Source of the DNA: JAPULR01 sp965238215
Lineage (GTDB): Bacteria; Chloroflexota; Dehalococcoidia; Lucifugimonadales; GCA-2712585
Assembly (NCBI GenBank): GCA_965238215.1
Contig: OZ250180.1
Location: 682,001-746,000, forward strand
Direction: 5' to 3'
Length of the DNA: 64,000 nucleotides
In this document: positions 16,523 to 25,735 of the stretch, piece by piece
How the letters are laid out: every line of letters starts with the position of its first letter
Numbering within the stretch: position 1 is the first letter of the stretch
Notes under the pieces: model-generated
Told to the model about the DNA's origin: nothing
Databases searched by the model: none
The model's input: only the letters and a program-made list of their open reading frames with translations
Translations under genes and position numbers: made by a program

Positions 16523-18037
16523 TTAGGACGCCGCGAAGGTCGCTTTGAACTCTTCCAGCGCCTTCTTCAGGACCTCTTCTATCTCCGGCGTTATGTCACC
16601 TGCCTCCGTGATCTGCCCCTCCAGCTCCGGGTTCGCCGTCTCCATGTACCGCCGCAGCTGTTCCTCGAAGGCCCGGCACTGAGGAATAGGCACCTCGTCC
16701 AGGTAACCGTTGTTGAGAGCATAAAAGATGACGGCCTGCTTGCCCATGGAGAGCGGCTGGTACTGGGGCTGCTTCAGAATCTCGATGCTCCGCTGGCCCC
16801 GCTCCAACTGTGCACGCGTTTCCCTGTCCAGGTCCGCCGTGCCGAACTGGGCGAAAGTCGCCAGTTCGCTGTACTGGGCCAGGTCCAGACGCAGCCTGCC
16901 CGCCACCCGGCGGATCGCCCTGGTCTGCGCCGCGCCGCCCACTCGCGAAACGGAAAGTCCCACATTGACGGCGGGGCGGATGCCTGCGTTGAATGCCTCA
17001 GGCTCCAGGTAAATCTGTCCGTCCGTAATTGAAATAACGTTTGTAGGAATGTATGCCGAAACGTCTCCCGCCTGCGTTTCGATAACGGGTAGGGCCGTCA
17101 ACGACCCACCGCCGAATTCATCGGCAAGTTTCGCCGCCCGCTCCAACAAGCGGCTGTGCAAATAGAACACGTCGCCGGGATAGGCCTCCCGTCCAGGCGG
17201 CCTTCTCAGCAGCAGCGACATCTGGCGATATGCCCAGGCATGCTTCGTCAGGTCGTCGTAGATAATCAGCGCCTCCCGCCCCGTCTCCATGATCTCCTCG
17301 CCTATGGCGCAGCCGGCGTAGGGCGCAATGTACTGGAGCGGCGCCGGATCCGAAGCGTTTGCCGCCACAACCACCGTGTGCTCCATCGCCCCGTGCTCCT
17401 CCAGTGTGGACACCACCTGGGCCACCTTCCCCTGCTTCTGCCCAATGGCAACGTAGATGCAGAGAAGGTTCTGGCCCTTCTGGTTGATTATGGCATCGAG
17501 GGCAATGGCCGACTTCCCCGTCGATCGGTCGCCTATTATCAGCTCCCGCTGGCCCCGGCCTATGGGAATCATCGAATCAATGGCCTTTATGCCTGTCTGC
17601 ACCGGCGTATCTACTGACTGACGGGTGACCACGTTGGGGGCGATACGCTCGATCGGCCGGACCTTCGTCGTTCGGATGGGTCCTTTCCCGTCCAGCGGGC
17701 GTCCCAGCGCGTCTACCACCCGGCCCACAAGTTCATCCCCCACCGGCACCTCGATGATGCGGCCAGTGGAACGAACCGTGTCCCCCTCCTTAACGGCGTT
17801 GGGGTCCCCCATTATAGCGGCGCCCACCGTGTCCTCTTCCAGGTTAAGAGCCAGCCCGAGCACTCCTTCCGGGAACTCCAGGAGCTCGCTGTACTGCGCC
17901 CCTTGAAGACCCTGAATGCGGGCGATGCCGTCCCCCGCTTCAACCACAGTGCCCACGTCCACCATACGGAGTTCGCCCTGGAACTCCTCTATCTGTCGTT
18001 TAATTACCGAAACAATGTCTGAACCACGGGTGGTCAT
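16523..18037 (-). CDS. atpA: ATP synthase F1 alpha subunit
   Basis: 504 residues. The non-catalytic nucleotide site carries GDRSTGKS at 169-176; other family marks are IPIGRGQRELIIGD, DDLTKHAWAYRQMSLLLRRPPGREAYPGD in pieces, and SVSRVGGAAQTRAI. Alternates with beta in the hexamer. The 75-nt gap to atpH has no other feature. Confidence 0.97.
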   Translation of the reverse strand: MTTRGSDIVSVIKRQIEEFQGELRMVDVGTVVEAGDGIARIQGLQGAQYSELLEFPEGVLGLALNLEEDTVGAAIMGDPNAVKEGDTVRSTGRIIEVPVGDELVGRVVDALGRPLDGKGPIRTTKVRPIERIAPNVVTRQSVDTPVQTGIKAIDSMIPIGRGQRELIIGDRSTGKSAIALDAIINQKGQNLLCIYVAIGQKQGKVAQVVSTLEEHGAMEHTVVVAANASDPAPLQYIAPYAGCAIGEEIMETGREALIIYDDLTKHAWAYRQMSLLLRRPPGREAYPGDVFYLHSRLLERAAKLADEFGGGSLTALPVIETQAGDVSAYIPTNVISITDGQIYLEPEAFNAGIRPAVNVGLSVSRVGGAAQTRAIRRVAGRLRLDLAQYSELATFAQFGTADLDRETRAQLERGQRSIEILKQPQYQPLSMGKQAVIFYALNNGYLDEVPIPQCRAFEEQLRRYMETANPELEGQITEAGDITPEIEEVLKKALEEFKATFAAS

Positions 18038-18112
18038 CTATCAGCCTCCTGCTGCGCCATCGTCTCTACGATATGACGCGGGTTCGTATCTTCCTTCTCT
18101 AAATCTTCAAGC

Positions 18113-18679
18113 CTACCCCGTCATCGGGGCGCTTTCTAACTCTTCTCGCAAACCCTCTAGTTTGGTGCGCGTACTTCCGTCCAGAAGCTTGTCCCCGACG
18201 CGCAGGACCAGCCCGCCAAGGATGGCCGGGTCCACGTAGTCTTCCAGCACAACCTTCTTATTGGTCATCACCTGCACGTAGCGAGAAATCCTGCTGCGCT
18301 CCCGTTTTCTCAGGGGTATCGCCGAATACACCGTCACCCTCTCCACGCCGCGCCGCACGTCCAACAGCCCCTGGAGCTCCGACTCCACCTCGGCGGCCAT
18401 GTCCGATGTTCCCTGGGAGACCATCACGCACAACAGACTCCGGGCCAGCGGGTTCACACGACGCCCTAATACCTCTCTGATGACCTCTACTTTCTTATCG
18501 AAAGGTACCTTGGCGTGCTTCAGGAAGACCCTGAACTCCTCATCGGCCAAGGCCGTTGCGATGATCCGCAAGTCCTTTGCCCAGGAATCCAGCGTCTTCT
18601 CTACCTGCTTAGGTTCTACCGCCGTGGCCAACTCGTAGATGGCTTGGGCGTACCTCTTTGTTCTGCGATTTCCAGCCAT
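18113..18679 (-). CDS. atpH: ATP synthase F1 delta subunit
   Basis: 188 residues. An N-terminal helical bundle (RYAQAIYELA...) is followed by the C-terminal segment VVLEDYVDPAILGGLVLRVGDKLLDGSTRTKL, the OSCP/delta signature. It joins the peripheral stalk to the top of F1. It follows atpF by 9 nt. Confidence 0.93.
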   Translation of the reverse strand: MAGNRRTKRYAQAIYELATAVEPKQVEKTLDSWAKDLRIIATALADEEFRVFLKHAKVPFDKKVEVIREVLGRRVNPLARSLLCVMVSQGTSDMAAEVESELQGLLDVRRGVERVTVYSAIPLRKRERSRISRYVQVMTNKKVVLEDYVDPAILGGLVLRVGDKLLDGSTRTKLEGLREELESAPMTG

Positions 18680-18688
18680 AGGCCTTGC

Positions 18689-19189
18689 CTAGCCCCTCCC
18701 TACTTCCTGTCCCTCTTCCAGCACCTGAACAATCAACTCCCGGTGCGCTCTGGCGTCCAGCGACTGACCGATTACACGCTCCGCCGCTTGGATCGCCAGC
18801 ACGGCGAAGTGACGCTTCACTTCTTCCACGGCGCCGTCTCGCTCCTGCTGGATCTCCTGCCGCGCACGGGCTACGAAGGCTTCCGCCTCTTCCCGCGCCT
18901 TGACCATCTCATCCTCTCGGAACTTCTCCGCCAGCGCTCGCGCCTGCTCCAGCAGCTTTTGCCCCTCTCGGCGGGCCTCCTGCAGATGCTCCTGGGTTCT
19001 CGCCTCCGATTCCGCGGCCTGCTGCTTCGCCTGCTCCGCTGCCTCCAGACTCTCCCGAATCCGCTCCGACCGCTGGTCCAGCATCTTCAGTATGGGCTTG
19101 TAGGCAAAGAAATACAGGATAACCAGCAGGATGGCGAAGTTCGCCAGAAAGACCAGTAGGCTGGGTAAGTTAAAACCTAACTCTTCCAA
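18689..19189 (-). CDS. atpF: ATP synthase Fo subunit b
   Basis: 166 residues. One N-terminal membrane helix (LPSLLVFLANFAILLVILYFF) is followed by a long charged coiled coil rich in Glu, Arg and Ala, the peripheral stalk. A single b gene is present, so the stalk is probably a homodimer rather than b/b'. Confidence 0.93.
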   Translation of the reverse strand: MEELGFNLPSLLVFLANFAILLVILYFFAYKPILKMLDQRSERIRESLEAAEQAKQQAAESEARTQEHLQEARREGQKLLEQARALAEKFREDEMVKAREEAEAFVARARQEIQQERDGAVEEVKRHFAVLAIQAAERVIGQSLDARAHRELIVQVLEEGQEVGRG

Positions 19190-19230
19190 GGGTTACCTCT
19201 CTTCCCATCCAACCTTCGTCGGCCCACGTG

Positions 19231-19506
19231 CTAGGCTACAAAGATTATGATGACAGACACGATGAGAGCGTAGATTCCAAGCGCCTCAGCGAAGGCGATC
19301 GCCAGAATCATGTTCTGCAAAATTGCTCCCCTCGCCTCCGGGTTCCGACCAATGGCGCTCATGGCTGCCGCCCCAAGAATGCCTATTCCTATTCCTGGGC
19401 CCAACATCCCCAATCCAATGGCCAATCCAGTGGCTATGGCCTTGGCTCCGGCGTCGCTCAACGCCTCCTGGGCCCCTACCGACATCATGACCTCTAATCC
19501 AAGCAT
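19231..19506 (-). CDS. atpE: ATP synthase Fo subunit c
   Basis: 91 residues, slightly long because of an N-terminal extension of about ten residues. Helix 1 has the Gly-rich packing motif (GLAIGLGMLGPGIGIGILG), the polar loop is RNPE (54-57) and the ion-carrying carboxylate is Glu74 in AFAEALGIYAL. The residue after Glu is Ala rather than Ser, so the Ilyobacter-type Na+ site is incomplete; a proton-driven ring is the likelier reading. Confidence 0.95.
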   Translation of the reverse strand: MLGLEVMMSVGAQEALSDAGAKAIATGLAIGLGMLGPGIGIGILGAAAMSAIGRNPEARGAILQNMILAIAFAEALGIYALIVSVIIIFVA

Positions 19507-19536
19507 GGGTCCTCCTCACGCAGTAATATTAGTTGT

Positions 19537-19635
19537 TTAATCCTGACGGCTGGCGTAGATTGCAAAAACGCCGGCCAGAGTCCCCAGCGTAGCCGCTAGG
19601 GTCGCTATCACAAATATCAGTATCAATATTTCCAT
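19537..19635 (-). CDS. 32-residue single-helix membrane peptide inside the atp operon
   Basis: A minus-strand ATG at 19635 is preceded by GGAGGAGAG at good spacing and opens a 32-codon frame ending TAA at 19537. The product begins MEILILIFVIATLAATLG and ends AIYASRQD: one hydrophobic helix and a short basic/polar tail, predicted N-out or N-in single-pass. It lies between atpB and atpE in the same orientation. It is not any of the eight standard subunits; possible roles include an assembly or stability factor of the c-ring or subunit a. The strong ribosome site and position support expression; function is unknown. Confidence 0.65.
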   Translation of the reverse strand: MEILILIFVIATLAATLGTLAGVFAIYASRQD

Positions 19636-19692
19636 CTCTCTCCTCCGTGCACAACTTTCACTCTCGGTACTCCCTCCGAGCCTTCCTTGTAC

Positions 19693-20892
19693 TTAGTCAT
19701 CGTGATGAGATATGGCTAATGTGGCGAATGTCAGCGTTAGACCCGCAAAGATCATCGCCTGTATTAACCCCACCAGTAACTCCAGCCCATAAAAGGGTAT
19801 GCTAAATACGAACGGCACCAGAAAGGCTGAAACCAGTATCAGCAACTTTCCCGCCAACATGTTTCCGAACAGCCTGAAGGTGAAACTCACCACCCGGATG
19901 AACTCGCTCAAACCCTCAAGAATGCCCACAAACAGGTCGATTGGCCCATTCAGCAGCCGGCTGGGTCCTTTGATAAGTGTCTTGACTCTGATGAATTTGG
20001 CCAGATACCCGAAGCCCAGCCTTCTCAGACCCCATATCTCTACAAATAGGAAGGCAACTATCGCCAGAGCCAGCGGCATGTTCACGTCCGTGCCGGCGGG
20101 CCGCAGAAGATCGATGCGCGGCGCCTTTCCCTTCTCCACCTCTTCCGCTATCAGCATCCCGTGGGACTTTATAGCCTCGAACTTCACCTTTTTACCTACG
20201 GCGCTTGCCGCGAAACACGGCGCCGGCGTGCACCCTTTCGCCAGTTCTTCTTCTATCTTGGACTCCGGTTCCAGATGGAAAACCGTGCCGTCCTTCAGAG
20301 TGAATTCGTTGTCACCGAAGCCGGTGATGGTCCCGTGAAGGTGCATCGCCTCATCTTCTTCTGCCTTCTCAATGTAATCGGCGTTCGCCTCCTCCGAAGA
20401 GTTGAAGCCTAGAGACGGGTAGATTGGCAGCAAACCCATCCATGCATTGAACAGTACAAACAGGAAAATCGTTGCGATAATGGGGAAAAAGGCCCGCGCG
20501 ACTCCCTTGCCGGAAACTCCTTCCACGAAGTTCAGCAGCCCCTCCACCATCACCTCCACGAATCCTTGAAGCCGGCCTGGCACAAGCCTCTTGCGGGAGG
20601 CGGCCACTACAAATATCACAATCAGGACAATAGTGGTAAGCCAGGAAGAAAGCATCGAGTTGGTGATGGCAAAACCGGTGAACCCCAGATTGCCGCCCCT
20701 CGCCGCAATCTCCCGCTCTTCCGCCGGGAACACCGCTGAAGCGGGTAGATGCACTTCCGGCTCTTTGACAAGCGTACTGGTGCCGAAAATCTCCGACCCA
20801 ACGGCCCCAACCACAAACCCGAATATCAGCAGCACCACGAGGCTCAGACCGGCCCCTATTATTAACGACTTAGCCAAGGGGGACTTGGGCAT
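19693..20892 (-). CDS. atpB: ATP synthase Fo subunit a with an inserted extracytoplasmic domain
   Basis: 399 residues against about 240-290 usual. The C-terminal core is normal: EFIRVVSFTFRLFGNMLAGKLL carries the essential Arg, with later helices LELLVGLIQAMIFAGLTLTF. After NAWMGLLPIYPS (near residue 158) there is an insert of about 105 residues (161-265) before TDVNMPLALAIVAFLF. The insert reads HLHGTITGFGDNEFTLKDG, VFHLEPESKIEE, CTPAPC, VGKKVKFEA and resembles small beta-barrel DUF5666-like domains. The loop faces the outside. The start overlaps the atpI/Z stop (TAATG). Confidence 0.93.
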   Translation of the reverse strand: MPKSPLAKSLIIGAGLSLVVLLIFGFVVGAVGSEIFGTSTLVKEPEVHLPASAVFPAEEREIAARGGNLGFTGFAITNSMLSSWLTTIVLIVIFVVAASRKRLVPGRLQGFVEVMVEGLLNFVEGVSGKGVARAFFPIIATIFLFVLFNAWMGLLPIYPSLGFNSSEEANADYIEKAEEDEAMHLHGTITGFGDNEFTLKDGTVFHLEPESKIEEELAKGCTPAPCFAASAVGKKVKFEAIKSHGMLIAEEVEKGKAPRIDLLRPAGTDVNMPLALAIVAFLFVEIWGLRRLGFGYLAKFIRVKTLIKGPSRLLNGPIDLFVGILEGLSEFIRVVSFTFRLFGNMLAGKLLILVSAFLVPFVFSIPFYGLELLVGLIQAMIFAGLTLTFATLAISHHDD

Positions 20893-21167
20893 TAACGCCC
20901 CTTCTGCTCCCCATTAGACCCATCTCGAGACGAATCCTGTAGAAATGGGGCCATCAATTTGTACATCCCGTAAAAAGCTGTTACCACTCCCAGCAATGTC
21001 CCAGCGAGCAAAAATATGGGTGAGGTTTCAAACTTCCTATCCAACCAGAGTCCGGCCAGTAATCCCAAGACAATGCACACTGCTACAAACCATCCCAACC
21101 CCACCATCTGCATTGCCAGCCGCCAACCAGACATACGCTGCCTCAAAAATCGTGTGAACTTTATCAC
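20892..21167 (-). CDS. AtpI/AtpZ-like protein of the ATP synthase operon
   Basis: 91 residues from GTG, with two membrane helices (GLGWFVAVCIVLGLLAGLWLD and FLLAGTLLGVVTAFYGMYKL) typical of the small AtpI/AtpZ family placed first in atp operons, thought to aid c-ring assembly or Mg2+ supply. An alternative start is the ATG at 21134 (MSGWRLAMQM...), which has TGAGGCA upstream and would fit the promoter that overlaps the GTG. First gene of the operon. Confidence 0.85.
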   Translation of the reverse strand: MIKFTRFLRQRMSGWRLAMQMVGLGWFVAVCIVLGLLAGLWLDRKFETSPIFLLAGTLLGVVTAFYGMYKLMAPFLQDSSRDGSNGEQKGR

Positions 21168-21186
21168 CAGCGCTATTCAAAGTCAA
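21158..21186 (-). promoter_or_regulatory. Candidate promoter of the atp operon
   Basis: On the minus strand TTGACT (21186-21181), a 17-nt spacer and TAAAGT (21163-21158). It overlaps the GTG start of the atpI/Z gene, so if used, translation would begin at the ATG at 21134. Confidence 0.5.
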
Positions 21187-21465
21187 CAAACCACTAGCCT
21201 ATCTTTCCTACGCGACCTGTTCCAAATGCTCAAGCAGCGATCTATCAGCAGAGTCCCTATTCGAACGAACATAGAGGCAATATATAATATATACTGCACG
21301 AGGAATTGTCAGAAACAATTGAGTTCCACAAATGAGCGTCGGCCACTTAGGATCAAGCTGAATCCCCTCGCATGGATTCAAAAACTCGTCCATGCCGCCG
21401 ACCAATATTCGGTTGAACAAATGATAAAATCCCTTTTGCGTTTTGCCAGTAATGAAAGACCCTCA
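21187..21465. other. Gap between the atp operon and the metalloprotease gene
   Basis: AT-richer than its flanks (a TATATAATATATA tract near 21280-21293). The forward frame of the next gene is open through it, but codon content is poor and no ribosome site is seen, so I treat it as intergenic. The AT tract could supply a -10 box on either strand. Confidence 0.4.
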
Positions 21466-24400
21466 ATGTGGTTGCTCTCCAATTATAGGACGTTGTCGCT
21501 TTGTATACTCGCGGGAGTCGTGGGACTATCGATAGCTTGTGATAAGGCGAATCCACCGCCTGCTGATGCACTCACTCCTATACCCCGTTCGCTGGAGACG
21601 CCTACTGCGCTTATCTCTATTCCTGCCACTCCCGCGTCAACGGTTATGCCGACTTCCCAACCTACCCCTGTTTCTCCAACCCATCACCTCACCCCTGCTC
21701 CTACGACACCGAGCGCATCTACACCCAAATCTACACCGATGCCCACACCTACGCCCACTCCCGCCCCTACTCCAGAAGAGATCGCTTTCGCCCATCTTTC
21801 AGAAATTGTCGAGTGGCTTGAAAATCCGGCTGAAGTTTCTGATAGCTCTGACTCTGATCTGCTCATCAATCTCTGGCTTCTGGATTCGCAGCTTATCAAC
21901 AAGGTCGTCGAGCTTCCCTGGGTCGCAGATGGATTGAACGAGATTGAAGCCTCAGACTTGGTATGGTTAAAGGATAAGTTGGCTGCCGGTGAGCGTCCAA
22001 AAGACACGAATGCGACAAAAATTGTGCTGAACTACTCATGGGTGATTGACGGCATAACCGATATGGAGCGTCGGGCTTGGCTGGGCTTGGTTGCAATAAC
22101 GGTGTCTGCACCGGAGCTTGCACTCCGGTTGACAAAACTGCCTTGGATTACGGATGGGCTTTTTCAGTACGAAAGTGACGCCATTCTGGAGTTTCGAAGA
22201 ATATTCCAAGCCGATAAAGGCCTGGCTGGGCAAATTTTGGACTATCCCTTGTTCTCACGAGATATCAGCTACGATGACACACAAGTCCTCTATGGCTTGG
22301 CCCGAATAGCCAGGAGTGATCCCGAACTGGCAAGCCGGGCATCAGCTTTCTTCGGAGTGCCCAACGCTCAGGTTACGACATCCCATCTCTGGGAGCCCCT
22401 TGATCACCTCAATATCATAGCCAAGTGGAATCGAGGCTTTGCAGGAAAGCTCGTAGACCTTCTATCCCATGAGACACGCATTAGAGACCTAAACCTCCTT
22501 GGAAACCTGCGACGCTTAATCCAGGAGTATCCCAGAGAACTCCAACAGCTGCAAAAGTCGCCCTGGTTTTCCCATGGTCTCAACGACGAGGAGGCCGCTT
22601 TCATTATCACCATGTCGGACATCTTACTTCACTCCCCTGCCGATTTCCTCGAAATGGTGCAGACCCGCTATGTTCAATCCAGGACAATCCACCTGCCCCT
22701 CTCGGGTGAAGTCAATATATGGGCGATCCAGAAGACGCCTTTCCCCGAAGGCGAGAACATCGTCGAAGATGTTGAAGACGCCTTAAGGTCCTTGGAAACA
22801 TTGACCCGAACTCCTCTTCCCAATAAGCACGTGATAGTCCTGATAGTGGTAGTCGACCAGGACTCAAACTATGAACTCCCATATTCAAACTTGGACCTAC
22901 CTTGGCCAGGAGCCGCCCACGCTGGAGGCCACGTTAGAGTAGCTAGGTATGGGAATGAGAAGACTAGTCTGTCGGTGCTCTTTCACGAGGTCGCTCACTA
23001 CTACTTTAATTTCTTCCCAGCTTGGCTCCTTGAAGGAGGCGCAGAATTCGCCGCCAGGTATATCTGGCACCATAACGACCATGGTTCCGTGGCCGAATGG
23101 CGTTCCAGCGTGGATACAACCGTTGGGCCGGCCTGTGGCGACTGGGCCGCAAACATCTATGAATTGAGAAACACGGGCTTTGGATATCAAGCACATCCCT
23201 ATAAACATTGCCTCTACTCCATGGGCAGCCACTTCTTCGCCAGCTTGTTCCACTCCTTTGGGGGAGACGTCACTTCAGCGGCCCTCCAGGACATTTTCCG
23301 AATTATCTGGTCCGAGAATAGTCGGCCCATAACTTCTAAGGACGTATTCCTGGCATTCCAAAACAATCTCCACCCGGGGCAGGAGTCTGAATTCCAAGAC
23401 CTGTTCAATAGGCTTCATGGTGGCCCACAGGCTGAGATGGAATTAAATATCACCGACGACCATAGCGACAGCCCCTCGTCGGCAACGCCGGTTCAGCCGT
23501 TTGAGATCGTCCACGGCGCATTAGAACATCCACTGGATACCGACTATTTCCGGATTGCGGCAGAGGCAGGCGAGAAATTTAAGATAACCTTCAACCAGGA
23601 CATCTTCGGCGAATATCTTGGGGCAGACTTGCACGTTGAAGTGCATCCACCTGATGGCGGTCAACCAATTCCCATAAGCTCCCTGGGCGGAGGACGGCAG
23701 GGAATGGAGGTTGAGTGGGAACCATCCAGCACCGGCGAATACCACTTCTCGTTGGAAAGCACGTCGGGAATCACCGGAGTTTACAACTTCCAGTTCATTC
23801 CCATTTCAGCCTCAGGGTCGGATGACCATGGAGATCACCCCCGGAACGCCACTGATATCGTGGCTGGAAAGAAGGTCGGTGCAACCCTGGACTACCAAGG
23901 TGATGTCGATTATTTCCGTCTTCAGGTCGAAGCAGGTAAGGGGTATCTTGTTGAAGTCGAAAACCAGACCTTGGACTATTCTAGGGTAAGTCTGTTTGAA
24001 TTCGACGGTACTGGGCTTCGCGCTGAGTCTGGTAGTGCGAGATATGGACTACGTGGGGCATATGCTCAATGGATTCCTGCCAAATCTGGGGATAACTTCA
24101 TTGCTGTAGAGAGCGAAGCAGGAAACACTGGCAGCTACATTCTCATAATCACTGCATTCGGAGGTGATGTAGACGACCACGGGGATGACCCGTCAACTGC
24201 CACTCCAATTTCGGTTGGGCAGCTAGTAGAAGCCACTTTGAACGATGTTTCCGATAAAGATTATTTCCGCTTCCGGGCCGATGCCGACCGGTCATACAAC
24301 ATTCGGCTCAATCATACAACTACGTACCACCAGCCGGTGACCATCTTCACCTCAGACGGTGTGACTCCTATCCATGAATTCTCTCCATCGGGTTTACAGG

Positions 24401-24888
24401 CGACCAGTTCCTTTATTCCATGGGTAGCTCCTGAGTCCGATGACTATTTCATACTTTTCCACAGTCCCGATGGAGACACAGGTGATTACAACCTGGTCCT
24501 CCTTTCCGGAGGTTCAGGCGACGACCACAGCGACGACTCAACCTCTGCCACCAAGTTAACTCTAGGGCAAAGCGTCCACGGCGCCCTAGACCATGAGGAC
24601 GATTTTGACTACTTCCTTTTCCAAACCGAAGCAGGCCGCCGGTATGAGGTCGCCATTGACTACGACGGATTCTCTTTTACAGCGCCCGAGCCGGATCCCC
24701 GGGTTTCCTTGTTCGGCCCCAACGATGTCAACTTGGAGACCCCCTTTGTCGCCAGCAGCCGGAGACAAAGCGGAAAATACATTCTTTGGGAGACTCAGAG
24801 TTCCGGGCATTACTACGTTGTCGTCTGGAGTCCCCAAGGTGACGTTGGTCCCTACTCGGTGACCGTCACTAACCCGCGCTCACAATAA
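21466..24888 (+). CDS. Exported lipoprotein metalloprotease with helical repeats and four PPC-like domains
   Basis: 1140 residues from the ATG at 21466, chosen because MWLLSNYRTLSLCILAGVVG...SIAC is a lipoprotein signal (Cys about residue 24); the frame is open further upstream. A Pro/Thr-rich linker (to about residue 105) follows. Residues ~105-400 contain several copies of a repeat with the pattern LPWxxDGxxxxE. The zinc site is HEVAH at 507-511 with a Glu partner in EGGAEF (523/527), a gluzincin arrangement. Four C-terminal beta domains start near residues 664, 786, 903 and 1019, each opening with DDH.D and containing a DYF motif, like bacterial pre-peptidase C-terminal domains. Probably a surface peptidase. 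Confidence 0.75.
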   Translation: MWLLSNYRTLSLCILAGVVGLSIACDKANPPPADALTPIPRSLETPTALISIPATPASTVMPTSQPTPVSPTHHLTPAPTTPSASTPKSTPMPTPTPTPAPTPEEIAFAHLSEIVEWLENPAEVSDSSDSDLLINLWLLDSQLINKVVELPWVADGLNEIEASDLVWLKDKLAAGERPKDTNATKIVLNYSWVIDGITDMERRAWLGLVAITVSAPELALRLTKLPWITDGLFQYESDAILEFRRIFQADKGLAGQILDYPLFSRDISYDDTQVLYGLARIARSDPELASRASAFFGVPNAQVTTSHLWEPLDHLNIIAKWNRGFAGKLVDLLSHETRIRDLNLLGNLRRLIQEYPRELQQLQKSPWFSHGLNDEEAAFIITMSDILLHSPADFLEMVQTRYVQSRTIHLPLSGEVNIWAIQKTPFPEGENIVEDVEDALRSLETLTRTPLPNKHVIVLIVVVDQDSNYELPYSNLDLPWPGAAHAGGHVRVARYGNEKTSLSVLFHEVAHYYFNFFPAWLLEGGAEFAARYIWHHNDHGSVAEWRSSVDTTVGPACGDWAANIYELRNTGFGYQAHPYKHCLYSMGSHFFASLFHSFGGDVTSAALQDIFRIIWSENSRPITSKDVFLAFQNNLHPGQESEFQDLFNRLHGGPQAEMELNITDDHSDSPSSATPVQPFEIVHGALEHPLDTDYFRIAAEAGEKFKITFNQDIFGEYLGADLHVEVHPPDGGQPIPISSLGGGRQGMEVEWEPSSTGEYHFSLESTSGITGVYNFQFIPISASGSDDHGDHPRNATDIVAGKKVGATLDYQGDVDYFRLQVEAGKGYLVEVENQTLDYSRVSLFEFDGTGLRAESGSARYGLRGAYAQWIPAKSGDNFIAVESEAGNTGSYILIITAFGGDVDDHGDDPSTATPISVGQLVEATLNDVSDKDYFRFRADADRSYNIRLNHTTTYHQPVTIFTSDGVTPIHEFSPSGLQATSSFIPWVAPESDDYFILFHSPDGDTGDYNLVLLSGGSGDDHSDDSTSATKLTLGQSVHGALDHEDDFDYFLFQTEAGRRYEVAIDYDGFSFTAPEPDPRVSLFGPNDVNLETPFVASSRRQSGKYILWETQSSGHYYVVVWSPQGDVGPYSVTVTNPRSQ

Positions 24889-25046
24889 ACCGGGTCAACC
24901 ACAGAGCGTATAAAAGGTGAAACCTTGGCTAGCCTGTCGTCGCCTACTCCTAGCCCTTGGATTCCCCGGCGTAAGCCGCAATGCTGGCTGGGACCAACAG
25001 CAAGGGGAAAACCGTCGCAGACTTCCTTCTGTTGATCACCGGAAAG

Positions 25047-25619
25047 CTACTCCTTTGGCTGCTCCTTCGCCTGACCCTTACCGAAATCTTCCAAGTCCAG
25101 AGTGTTGATGAAGTCCGTGAAGGCAGACATCCGCTGCAGCTCCTCCTCACGCACCTTCGTTGGTTTGTCCTCGTCTACCGAAGAATCATCATCACTCACA
25201 ATGGGACGCCCCGTGTCCGCATCCAGGTGAATGCCAGCCTTCTCCAAGACGTTGTCTTCTGCGTAGATGGGTACCTGCGCTCGCACCGCCAACGCTATAG
25301 CGTCGCTCGGGCGAGAATCTACCTCTACCTTCTTCCCATCCATAGACACGCCTATCTTGGCAAAAAACGTGTCGTTCTTCAGGTCATTTATCCGAATGTA
25401 GCTGATCTCGGCGCCCAGGTTATCGATTACCGACTGCAGCAGGTCGTGGGTCAAAGGGCGCGGTACCGAGATCCCTTGGAGCTTCACCGCGATGGCGTCC
25501 GCCTCCGCAGGCCCAATCCAGATGGGCAGGTGTCTGTCAGATTCCATTTCTTTCAAGATGACTACCCGCTGGTAGTTCATCAGGCTGACTCGAATGCTGT
25601 CTACGGTCATCTCCTGCAT
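25047..25619 (-). CDS. Bifunctional nuclease (BFN/DUF151) family protein
   Basis: 190 residues from ATG 25619 (AGGAGG 9 nt upstream); a GTG at 25625 is also possible. MTVDSIRVSLMNYQRVVILKE, LPIWIGPAEADAIA, RPLTHDLL and SRPSDAIALAVR are hallmarks of the BFN domain, with a charged C-terminal extension (about 135-190). Plant and bacterial members have been reported with DNase/RNase activity, but the role in bacteria is not settled. It stands alone with its own promoter. Confidence 0.9.
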   Translation of the reverse strand: MQEMTVDSIRVSLMNYQRVVILKEMESDRHLPIWIGPAEADAIAVKLQGISVPRPLTHDLLQSVIDNLGAEISYIRINDLKNDTFFAKIGVSMDGKKVEVDSRPSDAIALAVRAQVPIYAEDNVLEKAGIHLDADTGRPIVSDDDSSVDEDKPTKVREEELQRMSAFTDFINTLDLEDFGKGQAKEQPKE

Positions 25620-25650
25620 GGACACCCACCTCCTGCCTTGACTAATTCTA

Positions 25651-25680
25651 ATTCTAGTTTTCAGCTTCGAGAAGTGTCAA
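25651..25680 (-). promoter_or_regulatory. Promoter of the BFN gene
   Basis: Minus strand TTGACA (25680-25675), 18-nt spacer, TAGAAT (25656-25651), about 32 nt before the start codon. Confidence 0.7.
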
Positions 25681-25735
25681 GCTAATCCCACCTCTCCAAA
25701 ATCAGCCCCTTGGCTCCGCCGCCATCGAAATGATC

